Below, one piece after another: positions 6,471-13,527 of a stretch of 13,789 nucleotides of DNA. Origin of the DNA: Leptolyngbya sp. SIO4C1. Lineage in GTDB: Bacteria; Cyanobacteriota; Cyanobacteriia; Phormidesmidales; Phormidesmidaceae. How positions within the stretch are numbered: the stretch's first letter is position 1; each line of letters starts with the position of its first letter. Both the position numbers and the translations under genes were made by a program. The notes beneath the pieces were generated by a model, which worked only from the letters and a program-made list of their open reading frames with translations, did no database searches and was not told the DNA's origin. Where the stretch lies: NCBI GenBank assembly GCA_010671975.1, contig JAAHIA010000084.1:1-13789 (forward strand), in the 5' to 3' direction.

Positions 6471-7358
6471 CTAGCCGCCGATGCTGGTTAACAGGTAAAA
6501 AACGAGCTGCGGCAGCGGTAGCCAGAGGGGCAGCAGCAGCAGCAGGATGAGATAGACTCGCTGACGGCGAGGCGAATAGGTCTGTGCTAGCCCCATCAGC
6601 AGCAGGATAGCAGCAAAAGCAAAGACGGGAATAAGGGTATAGGTTGTCAGAATAAACAGCAGCAGCAGCCCGTCGCGCAGCGCGTGTAGCCGCTTAAGCC
6701 TAGGAAATAAAAAGGCGATCGCAATCAGGCCTTCAATCGCGATAGTCCAGTAGGACAGCAGCAGGCTGGTCCAGGTGAGGAGCGAGGTGGTGTGAAGAGC
6801 CGCTGGTGCAGCGGTTGCTGACAGGCTGCTGAAGATTGTCTGATTGTCATCCAGCAGGTCGGTGCTGACCCGGCCCAGCAGTCGAGCGCCCAGCGCCAGG
6901 CGAGAGTCGAGCAGTAGGGTCAGGTGCAGAAATGAGCCGTCTAGGTACTCGCCGCCCAGCAGCTTCCAGAGGGTGGCAAAGCCGAAGCACAGGCCAATCA
7001 GCCGCTGAGCGTTGATAGCCAGCACCGGACCGGGCGCTTGGGCAACGGTTGCGATCGCGCAGACCCACACCCAGTAGGTAATCAAGTACTCATGGTTGAC
7101 CAGCGCTGACCAGCCGATTAGCGTATTGAGCCCGAGTAAACCGCTCAGCCCTAGCCAGGCGACCGGCGCGGCTAGCCACTGCGGCCGCAGCAGCAGCGCC
7201 AGCGCCAGCAGCCGCTCTGGAAGTCGTATCCACTCAAACTGATCGATGCCGTGCAGCACCACCAGCACGGCGCTCAGCTGCCAGATTAGGCGCGATCGCG
7301 GCTGCGCCAGCAGCTGCTCTACCCAGCTGCGAAACCGATGAATAGCCTGCGTCCCCAT
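6471..7358 (-). CDS. HTTM-like multi-pass membrane protein
   Basis: Polytopic inner-membrane protein with about seven hydrophobic segments (roughly residues 24-42, 62-82, 88-107, 112-135, 192-220, 228-262 and 268-290). Gene layout and sequence features such as H-G-I-D-Q-F-E near residue 36, W-x-x-L-V-N-H-E-Y-L, Y-L-D-G-S-F near 138 and a W-x-x-x-x-E-x-x-I-A element near 207 resemble HTTM proteins, which are related to the membrane part of vitamin K-dependent gamma-carboxylase. I recognise the family only by general pattern, so the name is tentative. Its ATG shares one base with the stop of the upstream 163-residue gene (TAATG), so the two are translationally coupled and their products probably work together. 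No enzymatic residue can be assigned with confidence. Confidence 0.62.
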   Translation of the reverse strand: MGTQAIHRFRSWVEQLLAQPRSRLIWQLSAVLVVLHGIDQFEWIRLPERLLALALLLRPQWLAAPVAWLGLSGLLGLNTLIGWSALVNHEYLITYWVWVCAIATVAQAPGPVLAINAQRLIGLCFGFATLWKLLGGEYLDGSFLHLTLLLDSRLALGARLLGRVSTDLLDDNQTIFSSLSATAAPAALHTTSLLTWTSLLLSYWTIAIEGLIAIAFLFPRLKRLHALRDGLLLLFILTTYTLIPVFAFAAILLLMGLAQTYSPRRQRVYLILLLLLPLWLPLPQLVFYLLTSIGG

Positions 7359-7849
7359 TACTGGCTCACCTCTATGCGCGGCGTGATAGGCTCATACCAG
7401 ATTTGACTCGGCTGTCGCCGATGCCGCAGCCGCCAGACTTGAATCTCCACCTGCTGCAGACAGGCTGGCTGGGGCGAGCGCTGCGGATAGTAGCGGCCAT
7501 CTTCACCCTGCACCAGCGCGGCCGCCAAAATTTGTCGCGCCGCCTGCTCTAGCTGCGCCTGAATAGGGACGGTCTGCAGGTGAACCACCGCCCGCTGGGC
7601 AAACAGGTCGCTGGGCGGCACCAGCGCTACTGGTAAGCGGTTGGCGTCGCAGTCAACGGCGTATACCTCAATCAGACGGCGCTCGTCTCGGTCGGCCGAG
7701 GCAAACATGCCAAAGCCGCCACCGTGCCAGGGGCTGAGGCCAGCTGTCTGAGTCAGCAAAATTTGCCGCAGCGCGACTGCGCTGAGCAGCAGCGGCACTC
7801 CCCAGTATTGTAGAAATTCGCCTAGCCTGCCTAATCTTGACTGTCGCAC
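7358..7849 (-). CDS. Hypothetical single-pass membrane protein paired with the HTTM-like protein
   Basis: I do not recognise a named domain in these 163 residues. One hydrophobic helix lies near the N-terminus (about 16-35), followed by a distinctive S-P-W-H-G-G-G-F-G-M-F-A-S-A-D (about 39-53). The rest is hydrophilic with short beta-like stretches, probably exposed on one side of the membrane. The Gly-rich W-H-G-G-G-F-G-M-F block is the part most likely conserved. Translation starts at a GTG (7849); no better start is visible between there and the end of the MFS gene, 46 bases upstream. The last codon overlaps the first of the HTTM-like gene, so it is most likely an accessory subunit of that protein. 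Confidence 0.7.
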   Translation of the reverse strand: MRQSRLGRLGEFLQYWGVPLLLSAVALRQILLTQTAGLSPWHGGGFGMFASADRDERRLIEVYAVDCDANRLPVALVPPSDLFAQRAVVHLQTVPIQAQLEQAARQILAAALVQGEDGRYYPQRSPQPACLQQVEIQVWRLRHRRQPSQIWYEPITPRIEVSQ

Positions 7850-7895
7850 CGGTTTTCGCCTAAGCCCCCTCTGTGGCTCTCTACAGAATAAAAAT

Positions 7896-9089
7896 TTAAC
7901 GCTGGCGCCGCAGCCCGGCTAGCAGACCAACCAAGAGAGCCGTGCCGGCCCCTGCATAGAAGACACCGATGCCGGCCGCCTGCCAAATTGGGCCAAAGCA
8001 GACAGGAGAGAAAAACTGTCCCAGCGAAGCGCAGCCCGTGCCAATTGCCAGCACGCCCGAGCGCACCGCAGCCGGAGATAGGTCGGCCAGCGCGCTGTAG
8101 AAAGTGGGCATGACGATGCCAAAGCCAAGACCGAACAGCAGCGCCGCTAGCAAGATTGCCGCTGGACTCGTCAAATGCGGAATGGTTGCCAGCGACAGCG
8201 CCATCAGTAAGAAGCCCAGCGCGATCGCTCGGTTTGCCCCGACTGCCTTGGCCAGGCGGCTTGCCCCCACTGCCGAAATCACCGCTGCCCCGACCGCGCG
8301 CGCCGCCAGCACCACCCCGTTGAGCCAAGTGCTGGCGCCAATCTCAGCTTTGAGATAGATCGGCACGTAGACCACCACGATGTAAAAGATGGCTGACACA
8401 ACGGCCAGCGCTAAGCACAGCAGCATCACATTAGGCTGCAGCAGCGTTTGTCGAATGCCTTTAGTCTGGCTTAGATCGACCGCGCTCGCTCGCTTGAGAC
8501 GACGAGGCAGCAGCAAGCTCGCTAGCGCGACCGGCAGTCCTAAACCGTAGAGCACAAACGACCAGCGCCAGCCGTAGAGCCCCACTGCCCCGCCCAGCAG
8601 GGGAAAAATCACCGTTGCCGTCGATAGAACGCTGGCGGCATAGCCCATCATGCGCGATCGCGCCTCGCTGTCGTAGAGGTTGCTCAGCAAACCAATGCTG
8701 CCTGCCGCAATGCCGCCGCTAGCAGCGCCAACCAGCGCTCGCGATAGCAGCAGCATACCGGCTCCCTGGCTGAAGGCACCCAGCGTGCCAAAGACGCCGT
8801 AGCTCACCAGCGAAACCAGCAGCACCCATCGCCCGCCTAGTCGATTAGCCAGTAGCCCCAGCACAGGGCTGGCCAGCGCGGTTGTGAGCGTGTGGGTACT
8901 CACCAGCAGTCCGGCCCACTGCGCTTCAATCTGCAGCTGATCGAGCACTTCTGGAAAGACCGGCGCAACGATAGTGCCGGTTGCGCTCGAAAGCGCCCCA
9001 GCACACATCAAGACCATCAGAATAACTAAGTATTGACGCGAGGGAACTAGCTGAGAAGCGTCGTCAGACGCAGGATGCACGGGGGGCAT
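7896..9089 (-). CDS. Major facilitator superfamily transporter
   Basis: Inner-membrane secondary transporter of 397 residues with a 12-helix MFS pattern: six helices, a basic cytoplasmic loop (about 193-215, R-R-L-K-R), then six more. Motif A is visible in the helix 2-3 loop as G-L-L-A-N-R-L-G-G-R (about 78-87), with Asn in place of the more usual Asp. L-S-R-A-L-V-G-A-A-S-G-G (about 114-125) is the helix 4 motif B. The pattern is closest to drug/metabolite efflux members of the DHA type, but the substrate cannot be read. The ATG at 9089 has no clear Shine-Dalgarno. It is first in a minus-strand run with the two membrane genes downstream (46-base gap), and is divergent from the Rieske-like gene across a 146-base promoter region. 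Confidence 0.86.
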   Translation of the reverse strand: MPPVHPASDDASQLVPSRQYLVILMVLMCAGALSSATGTIVAPVFPEVLDQLQIEAQWAGLLVSTHTLTTALASPVLGLLANRLGGRWVLLVSLVSYGVFGTLGAFSQGAGMLLLSRALVGAASGGIAAGSIGLLSNLYDSEARSRMMGYAASVLSTATVIFPLLGGAVGLYGWRWSFVLYGLGLPVALASLLLPRRLKRASAVDLSQTKGIRQTLLQPNVMLLCLALAVVSAIFYIVVVYVPIYLKAEIGASTWLNGVVLAARAVGAAVISAVGASRLAKAVGANRAIALGFLLMALSLATIPHLTSPAAILLAALLFGLGFGIVMPTFYSALADLSPAAVRSGVLAIGTGCASLGQFFSPVCFGPIWQAAGIGVFYAGAGTALLVGLLAGLRRQR

Positions 9090-9235
9090 TGGGGAATGAA
9101 CAAAAATCGAGGTAGATCGGTGTAGACAGCGCTATCGCCTAAATTATCCGGCAAAGTAAATAAATGTTAATATCCTATCAGTGTTTAGATAACCTCATGT
9201 AGCCATTCAGCAAAATCTCAGACTGCCTACCTAGA
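9090..9235. promoter_or_regulatory. Divergent promoter region (MFS gene / lipid-like gene run)
   Basis: This is the only gap between the minus-strand MFS gene and the plus-strand four-gene run, so it should hold promoters for both. It is AT-rich around 9150-9195, with -10-like hexamers on the plus strand (TAATAT near 9168, TAGATA near 9187) and a small TATC/GATA inverted repeat between them. No complete -35/-10 pair stands out, and I identify no known operator. Confidence 0.4.
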
Positions 9236-10009
9236 GTGAGTTTTGCTCTCAAGAATTTAACGCCGTCTATGGAATCTGCTCCTCTTTTGCAAGGCCAGCC
9301 CATCGAGAGGCGGGTGCGAGAAGTGGGGATTATCCCTAACTACTGGTATCCAGCGCTCTGGTCAGATCAGCTGCGGATTGGGCAAATCGTGCCGGTGACT
9401 GTTTGGAAAACTATCGCTGCGCTCTATCGCGCTGGTCAGCTGCATGGGCTCGAAAATGCCTGTTCCTGCAAAGGTATCGAATTACACAGAGGTGGATTAC
9501 GCAGAGACGAAGTGCGAGGCGAATTACGCAGAGACGAAGTGCAGGGCCATGCGCGGGTCTGCCCCCGCCATAGCTGGGCATTTGACGACGAGGGTTGCTG
9601 CGTCAGCATTCCCTACTTCCCTCCGGAGCTGAAAACCCTCTTATCCCTTTACCTCAGGCTGCAGCCAGTCGGCCCAACCTCAACACAGTCCTTTTCAATG
9701 CTGTTTTTAAAACTGCCACTCCCTCGGTGGCTACGGCAGGGGTTCATTGGTAGTCTGCTGGAAAAACTTGTGCTCCATCAGGTCTTCCTAAAATTCTTAG
9801 CTCAAGATATCGAGATGATAGAAAGTGAGCAGCGCAGCTATCTTGCTAACCCAAATCGGGACTATGTCGAGGTAAATCCAGCGATTAATGCCCTCCAGCG
9901 AGTCACAATCAGGCAGTATGAGAAGTTTATGCAACAATCGAAACGAGTCATAGACTCGCAGGCTAGAGGGCATCGCACTTTATCTGAGATTGGTTTAAAC
10001 CCTAGGTGA
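9236..10009 (+). CDS. Degenerate Rieske-type oxygenase-like protein (possible pseudogene)
   Basis: Related to the Rieske non-heme iron oxygenase alpha-subunit family, which hydroxylates or desaturates ring or lipid substrates. The N-terminus (N-Y-W-Y-P-A-L-W near residue 37) and the second cluster motif C109-P-R-H112 are typical. The first motif should read C-x-H but reads C76-S-C78, so a His cluster ligand is lost. Between the two motifs is an in-frame insertion of about 14 residues made of a repeated L-R-R-D-E-V. After Y-F-P-P-E (about 133) the sequence jumps to what aligns with the C-terminal tail of full-length relatives. About 90-100 residues are missing, including the D/N-x-x-H-x-x-x-x-H iron site. 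At 257 residues against about 350, it is unlikely to be an active oxygenase. Start is GTG 9236 or ATG 9269. Its stop lies 12 bases before the PLP enzyme start. Family recall is from memory. Confidence 0.68.
   Translation: MSFALKNLTPSMESAPLLQGQPIERRVREVGIIPNYWYPALWSDQLRIGQIVPVTVWKTIAALYRAGQLHGLENACSCKGIELHRGGLRRDEVRGELRRDEVQGHARVCPRHSWAFDDEGCCVSIPYFPPELKTLLSLYLRLQPVGPTSTQSFSMLFLKLPLPRWLRQGFIGSLLEKLVLHQVFLKFLAQDIEMIESEQRSYLANPNRDYVEVNPAINALQRVTIRQYEKFMQQSKRVIDSQARGHRTLSEIGLNPR
9496..9542. repeat. In-frame 27-base tandem repeat inside the Rieske-like gene
   Basis: The 20-mer at 9496-9515 (ATTACGCAGAGACGAAGTGC) recurs exactly at 9523-9542, a period of 27 bases or nine codons. A weaker third relative (ATTACACAGAG) begins at 9481. 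The unit resembles short interspersed repeats seen in cyanobacterial genomes and lies exactly between the two cluster-ligand motifs of the protein. Confidence 0.92.
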
Positions 10010-10021
10010 AAGGAGTGAATT

Positions 10022-11308
10022 GTGGAAGTCGTTAATGACTACATGCAGCATTTGCATGGCAGTGGTCTATATCCAGACAAATTTATCTGTCATCAAAAGC
10101 ACGGGAATCGGGTCGAGATTGAAGAAGCTTCAACCGGGCGACGCCATCAGGTTTTGACGTTTTGCACAAACGATGTGCTGGGCCTGGCTCAAGCAGACAT
10201 GGTTAAACAGGCTGCTGTCGATGCCATCATGCAGTACGGGACTTCCAATAGCTCCTGTTCGGTGCTCAGTGGCCGCATCGATCTGCACCGTCAGCTAGAA
10301 GCAGAAATTTCTCAGTTCAAGCATTTGCCCCACACGCACTTGTTTTTAAATGCCTGGATGGCGCTGCAGGCGCTGATGGATGGCTTTTGCCATCTGGCCA
10401 TGCCGGTGCCGGGATTTCGCCACACGCGAGAGACGATTATCTTCACCGATGTTTTGAATCACGGCTGCATTATTTCTGCGGTGGTGAATGCGGGTAATCG
10501 CTCCGGCAAGCTGTTTGGCCACAGCCCCAAGGTGCGCGTCAAAGCCTATCGCCACTGCGATATGGACGACCTTGCCCGTAAGGTCAAACGCTATGCCCGA
10601 CCAGACGACCGGATAATGGTGATTTCTGACGCGGTCTTTTCGATGGATGGTGACATAGTGCCGCTGCCGCAGATGCTGGATGTCATGGCGCAGTACCCCG
10701 GCAGCCTAGTGGTGATGGATGAAGCCCACGCCAGCGGAGCGATTGGTCCTCAGGGCGAGGGCATCTATGACCACTTTGGCATCACGCCGCAGTCGGTGAT
10801 CGAGCGAGGCATCGTGCCGATTATCATGACGACTTTTTCTAAGTTTGCGGGCTCAGCCGGGGCAGCCATCAGCGCCCCCAGCCGCGAGCTGATTGACCTG
10901 CTGGATGTATCGCCCACCTCAATCGGAACAATTTCACTGCCGCCGCCGGTCACGGCTGCCGCGCTCGAGAGCATTCGCCAGGTGCGCCAGCATCCTGAAA
11001 AGGTGCAAAAGCTGCAGGCCAACACCCGCTATTTGCGATCGCGCCTGACAGAGGCCGGCTTCGAGGCCATCGGCGAAACCAACGTCATCCCGGTAATCTT
11101 GCCAGAAGACATCTCTCCCAAGGCCTTTGCCCGCTGCCTGATGGAAGAATTCGGTCTGTGGGTTTCGCCCATCTGGTTCATTGCCAAGCCGCGCCTGCGC
11201 ATTACTGCCAACGTACTTCACACCAAAGAAGAGATGGATCGGCTGGTGAATGCGATGATTTTGGTGCGCGAGCGGCTCGGGGCTTCGCTGGTGCAGTGCA
11301 CCGCCTGA
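10022..11308 (+). CDS. Alpha-oxoamine synthase family PLP enzyme (serine palmitoyltransferase/AONS-like)
   Basis: PLP-dependent enzyme that condenses an amino acid with an acyl thioester, losing CO2, to give an amino-ketone. Key residues of the family are visible: H147 (L-N-H-G, stacks on PLP), D233 and H236 (D-E-A-H-A-S-G) and the Schiff-base lysine K274 (T-T-F-S-K-F-A-G-S). These fall near the D231, H234 and K265 of Sphingomonas serine palmitoyltransferase. At 428 residues it is somewhat long, with extra residues before the H147 region (M-P-V-P-G-F-R-H) and after it (N-R-S-G-K-L-F-G-H-S-P-K). GTG 10022 is chosen because an AGGAG lies six bases upstream. The downstream acyltransferase and reductase suggest long-chain-base synthesis. 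Alternatives are 8-amino-7-oxononanoate synthase (BioF), 2-amino-3-ketobutyrate ligase or a CqsA/LqsA-like signal synthase. The fold is certain, the substrate inferred. Confidence 0.87.
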   Translation: MEVVNDYMQHLHGSGLYPDKFICHQKHGNRVEIEEASTGRRHQVLTFCTNDVLGLAQADMVKQAAVDAIMQYGTSNSSCSVLSGRIDLHRQLEAEISQFKHLPHTHLFLNAWMALQALMDGFCHLAMPVPGFRHTRETIIFTDVLNHGCIISAVVNAGNRSGKLFGHSPKVRVKAYRHCDMDDLARKVKRYARPDDRIMVISDAVFSMDGDIVPLPQMLDVMAQYPGSLVVMDEAHASGAIGPQGEGIYDHFGITPQSVIERGIVPIIMTTFSKFAGSAGAAISAPSRELIDLLDVSPTSIGTISLPPPVTAAALESIRQVRQHPEKVQKLQANTRYLRSRLTEAGFEAIGETNVIPVILPEDISPKAFARCLMEEFGLWVSPIWFIAKPRLRITANVLHTKEEMDRLVNAMILVRERLGASLVQCTA

Positions 11309-11324
11309 GTCCGTTAGCCGGTAT

Positions 11325-11360
11325 GATACGGGCATTCGGCTGAGGCTGAATGTTCGTATC
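11325..11360 (+). other. Strong 36-nt RNA hairpin between PLP enzyme and acyltransferase genes
   Basis: Bases 11325-11340 pair with 11345-11360 over 16 consecutive positions, 13 Watson-Crick and three G-U, around a TGAG tetraloop. No T-run follows, so it is not a standard intrinsic terminator. It sits 16 bases after the upstream stop and 37 bases before the next start. A role in transcript processing, differential stability or partial attenuation is plausible. Confidence 0.8.
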
Positions 11361-11397
11361 CGCTGCCGACTACGACACAGCGACGGGGTAAAGTGCG

Positions 11398-12528
11398 ATG
11401 AATGACGGTCAGTTAAAAATCAGACCAGTCGAGACAGAGAGCGATCAGACGGCGTTTTTATCAGTCCCTGAGCGCGTTTATCAAAATGACCCCAACTGGG
11501 TAGCGCCGATTCGCAGCAGCATCGCCAAGCAGTTTCAGCCTGACAATCCGTTTCTTCAATATGGTCAACTGCAGCAGTTTATTGCCCTAGCCGGCAGCGA
11601 ACCGGTAGGGCGCATTGTGGCTGCCGTCAATCAGCGCCTGATCGAGCGCGAAAAGGTTTCTGTTGGCCTTTTTGGCTTTTTTGAGTGCCTTCCTGACTTT
11701 GCCGTGGCAGCAGCGCTATTGGAGACTGCCAGCGACTGGCTGCGGCAGCAGGGCATGACGCGCGGGCGCGGTCCCATTGACCTCTCGACCCACAACAGCT
11801 GCTTCTTTCTCGTTGACGGCTTCGAGTCGCCGCCAATGGTGATGATGCCCTACAACCCGCCCTACTATCCTGACTTTATCGAGCGGGCGGGCTGGCAAAA
11901 GGCCAAAGATGCCTATGCCTATGATTTTCCGATTGAGACAGTGCTGGATGATAAGTTTGAGCGCGCCTACGGCATTGCTCGCAAAGCCGGCGTTACCTTT
12001 CGCCCGATTCACACCCAGGGCGAAGCCTTTGAGCAAGACTGCAAGGCGCTCTACCAGCTATTTACCACCGCCTTTGCTGGCAACTGGAGCTCAACACCGC
12101 GTACCGAAGCTGAGTTTATGGCAGAAGCTAAAGAGCTGCAGTCGCTTGTCGATCCGGATGTGTTTGTGATTGCCGAGCACGCTGGTCAGATGATCGGCTT
12201 CTTTATGGGCCTGCCTGACTACAATATTCCGCTCAAGCGGGTGAAGGGACGGCTCAACTGGCTGGGGCTGCTGAAGTTCCTCTGGTATCGCCGACAGATT
12301 GACCAGGGACGGGTGATTGCCATCTGCTCGCTGCCCGAATATCGGCGCAAGATGGTGCCGATTGCGCTGGTTTATCTAGGCATGCGCGGCGGCACGCAGA
12401 AGCGCAAGCCCTACAAGCGCGCCGAACTCTCCTGGGTGCTCGAAGATAACCTGCCCTCGCGCCGGATTATCGAAAGCGTCGGCGCCGCCATCTGTAAAAC
12501 CTATCGCATCTATGAAAAATCGCTATGA
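11398..12528 (+). CDS. GNAT-fold N-acyltransferase (bCerS-like candidate)
   Basis: Cytoplasmic acyltransferase of the roughly 370-residue GNAT-related family usually annotated as hypothetical or N-acetyltransferase. Visible features are D-P-N-W-V-A-P near 31, G-R-I-V-A-A-V-N near 71, G-F-F-E-C, R-G-P-I-D-L-S-T, M-M-P-Y-N-P-P-Y-Y near 150 and a C-terminal GNAT half ending in S-W-V-L-E-D-N and Y-R-I-Y-E-K. In Caulobacter a GNAT-type enzyme is the bacterial ceramide synthase that N-acylates the long-chain base. The position here, between an alpha-oxoamine synthase and an epimerase-family reductase, supports a similar acyl transfer. The acyl-CoA loop region reads L-P-E-Y-R-R-K-M-V-P (312-321), lacking the Gly residues usual in the Q/R-x-x-G-x-G/A motif. 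The stop overlaps the next ATG by four bases (ATGA), indicating co-translation. Family confident, ceramide synthase role inferred. Confidence 0.8.
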   Translation: MNDGQLKIRPVETESDQTAFLSVPERVYQNDPNWVAPIRSSIAKQFQPDNPFLQYGQLQQFIALAGSEPVGRIVAAVNQRLIEREKVSVGLFGFFECLPDFAVAAALLETASDWLRQQGMTRGRGPIDLSTHNSCFFLVDGFESPPMVMMPYNPPYYPDFIERAGWQKAKDAYAYDFPIETVLDDKFERAYGIARKAGVTFRPIHTQGEAFEQDCKALYQLFTTAFAGNWSSTPRTEAEFMAEAKELQSLVDPDVFVIAEHAGQMIGFFMGLPDYNIPLKRVKGRLNWLGLLKFLWYRRQIDQGRVIAICSLPEYRRKMVPIALVYLGMRGGTQKRKPYKRAELSWVLEDNLPSRRIIESVGAAICKTYRIYEKSL

Positions 12529-13505
12529 AAGCACTGGTGACCGGCGCAAGCGGCTTTACCGGCTCTCACTTAGTCAAAGCGCTACAGCAGCGCGGCGATA
12601 AAGTTGTGGCGCTGGTGCGTCGCACTAGCAGCCTCGCCCGGCTGACCGGCGCTGAGCCAGAGCTGGTCTATGGCGACATTACCGATCCTCAGGCCCTAGC
12701 GCAGGCTATGCAGGGCGTCGATGTCGTGTTTCACATTGCCGCCTACGTCGATCTGGGCATCGTCAACGAGGCAGAAATGGCGCGGGTCAACGTAGAAGGA
12801 ACGCGCGCGGTCTTAGACACTGCGATCGCAGTCGCTCCTGACTCTCCGCCTAAGCTCGTCTACTGCAGCACCATTGGCGTCTTCGGCGACACGCAGGGAC
12901 AGGTCGTCGATGAAACCTTTGAGCGTACTCAGGCTAACTTTTCTTCTGCCTACGATCGCACCAAGTACGAAGCTCAGCAGCTCGTCGATGCCTATGCCGC
13001 CCAGGGGCACTTTGTCGTGAGCCTGATGCCGGCTGGCATTCTTGGTCCGGGCGACCCGCACTTTGGCCCCGTCATCGACCTATTTCTGCGGCGTCGGCTC
13101 AAGCTGTGGCCCGGCGGCGATCGCGTCACCGGCGTGGTGCATGTAGAAGATCTTGTGGCAGCGCTGATCTTAGCAGCGGAGCAGGGCTGCTCGGGGGAGC
13201 ACTACATCATCTCAGCCGGAGAGCTCTCAACCCGAGAAATGTTTCAGATTTTGAGCCAAAAAACGGGCATTGCCGTACCGGCTGAAGCGCCTGAACCTCT
13301 GGTGCGGCTGCTGGGTAACCTGCTAGACCCCATCGGCCAGCGTCTAGCTTGGAATCCGCCCCTGAGCCGAGAGCGCGTCCACTACATCTACGATCGCTGC
13401 GTGCGCATCAGAGCCGACAAGGCTAAGCGCGAGCTAGGCTGGCAGCCTCAGGCCGTCGATGAGATTTTGGCCGATTTGGTTGCCGCTCAGCAGGCCTCAA
13501 GCTAA
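12525..13505 (+). CDS. NAD(P)-dependent epimerase/dehydratase-family reductase (CerR-like candidate)
   Basis: Extended short-chain dehydrogenase with an N-terminal Rossmann fold. The dinucleotide-binding T-G-A-S-G-F-T-G is at residues 6-13. D51-I-T-D is the usual acidic pair near the adenine. The catalytic set is S115/T116 (Y-C-S-T-I-G-V-F-G), Y143 and K147 (Y-D-R-T-K). H-V-E-D-L-V-A-A-L (about 206-214) is the C-terminal signature shared with dihydroflavonol reductase and 3-beta-hydroxysteroid dehydrogenase-like enzymes. At 326 residues it is complete. Members include sugar epimerases, the hopanoid-associated sugar epimerase, and CerR, which reduces the 3-keto group of the bacterial ceramide precursor. 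Following the PLP synthase and acyltransferase, a ketoreductase role is the simplest reading. It starts within the last codons of the acyltransferase gene and ends 22 bases from a convergent gene, with no obvious terminator. Confidence 0.88.
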   Translation: MKALVTGASGFTGSHLVKALQQRGDKVVALVRRTSSLARLTGAEPELVYGDITDPQALAQAMQGVDVVFHIAAYVDLGIVNEAEMARVNVEGTRAVLDTAIAVAPDSPPKLVYCSTIGVFGDTQGQVVDETFERTQANFSSAYDRTKYEAQQLVDAYAAQGHFVVSLMPAGILGPGDPHFGPVIDLFLRRRLKLWPGGDRVTGVVHVEDLVAALILAAEQGCSGEHYIISAGELSTREMFQILSQKTGIAVPAEAPEPLVRLLGNLLDPIGQRLAWNPPLSRERVHYIYDRCVRIRADKAKRELGWQPQAVDEILADLVAAQQASS

Positions 13506-13527
13506 GCGCGACTGTTCGGTATATCAC

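Noticed and set aside
7831..8328. Minus-strand 165-residue Gly-rich open frame within the MFS gene
   Set aside because: It is an alternate frame of the transporter; Gly/Arg-rich composition is typical of a shadow frame in GC-rich DNA.
10022..11308. Assigning the PLP enzyme as BioF of a biotin cluster with bioB
   Set aside because: bioB is more than 4.6 kb away with unrelated genes between. The PLP gene adjoins an acyltransferase and reductase and has insertions atypical of BioF. BioF is kept as an alternative only.
11325..11360. Intrinsic terminator at the operon hairpin
   Set aside because: There is no T-tract on either strand next to the stem, so it is listed as a hairpin of unknown role.
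9236..13505. Saxitoxin-like pathway, because a Rieske protein and an alpha-oxoamine synthase occur together
   Set aside because: There is no amidinotransferase, polyketide-type SxtA domains or other sxt genes nearby, and the Rieske gene is defective.
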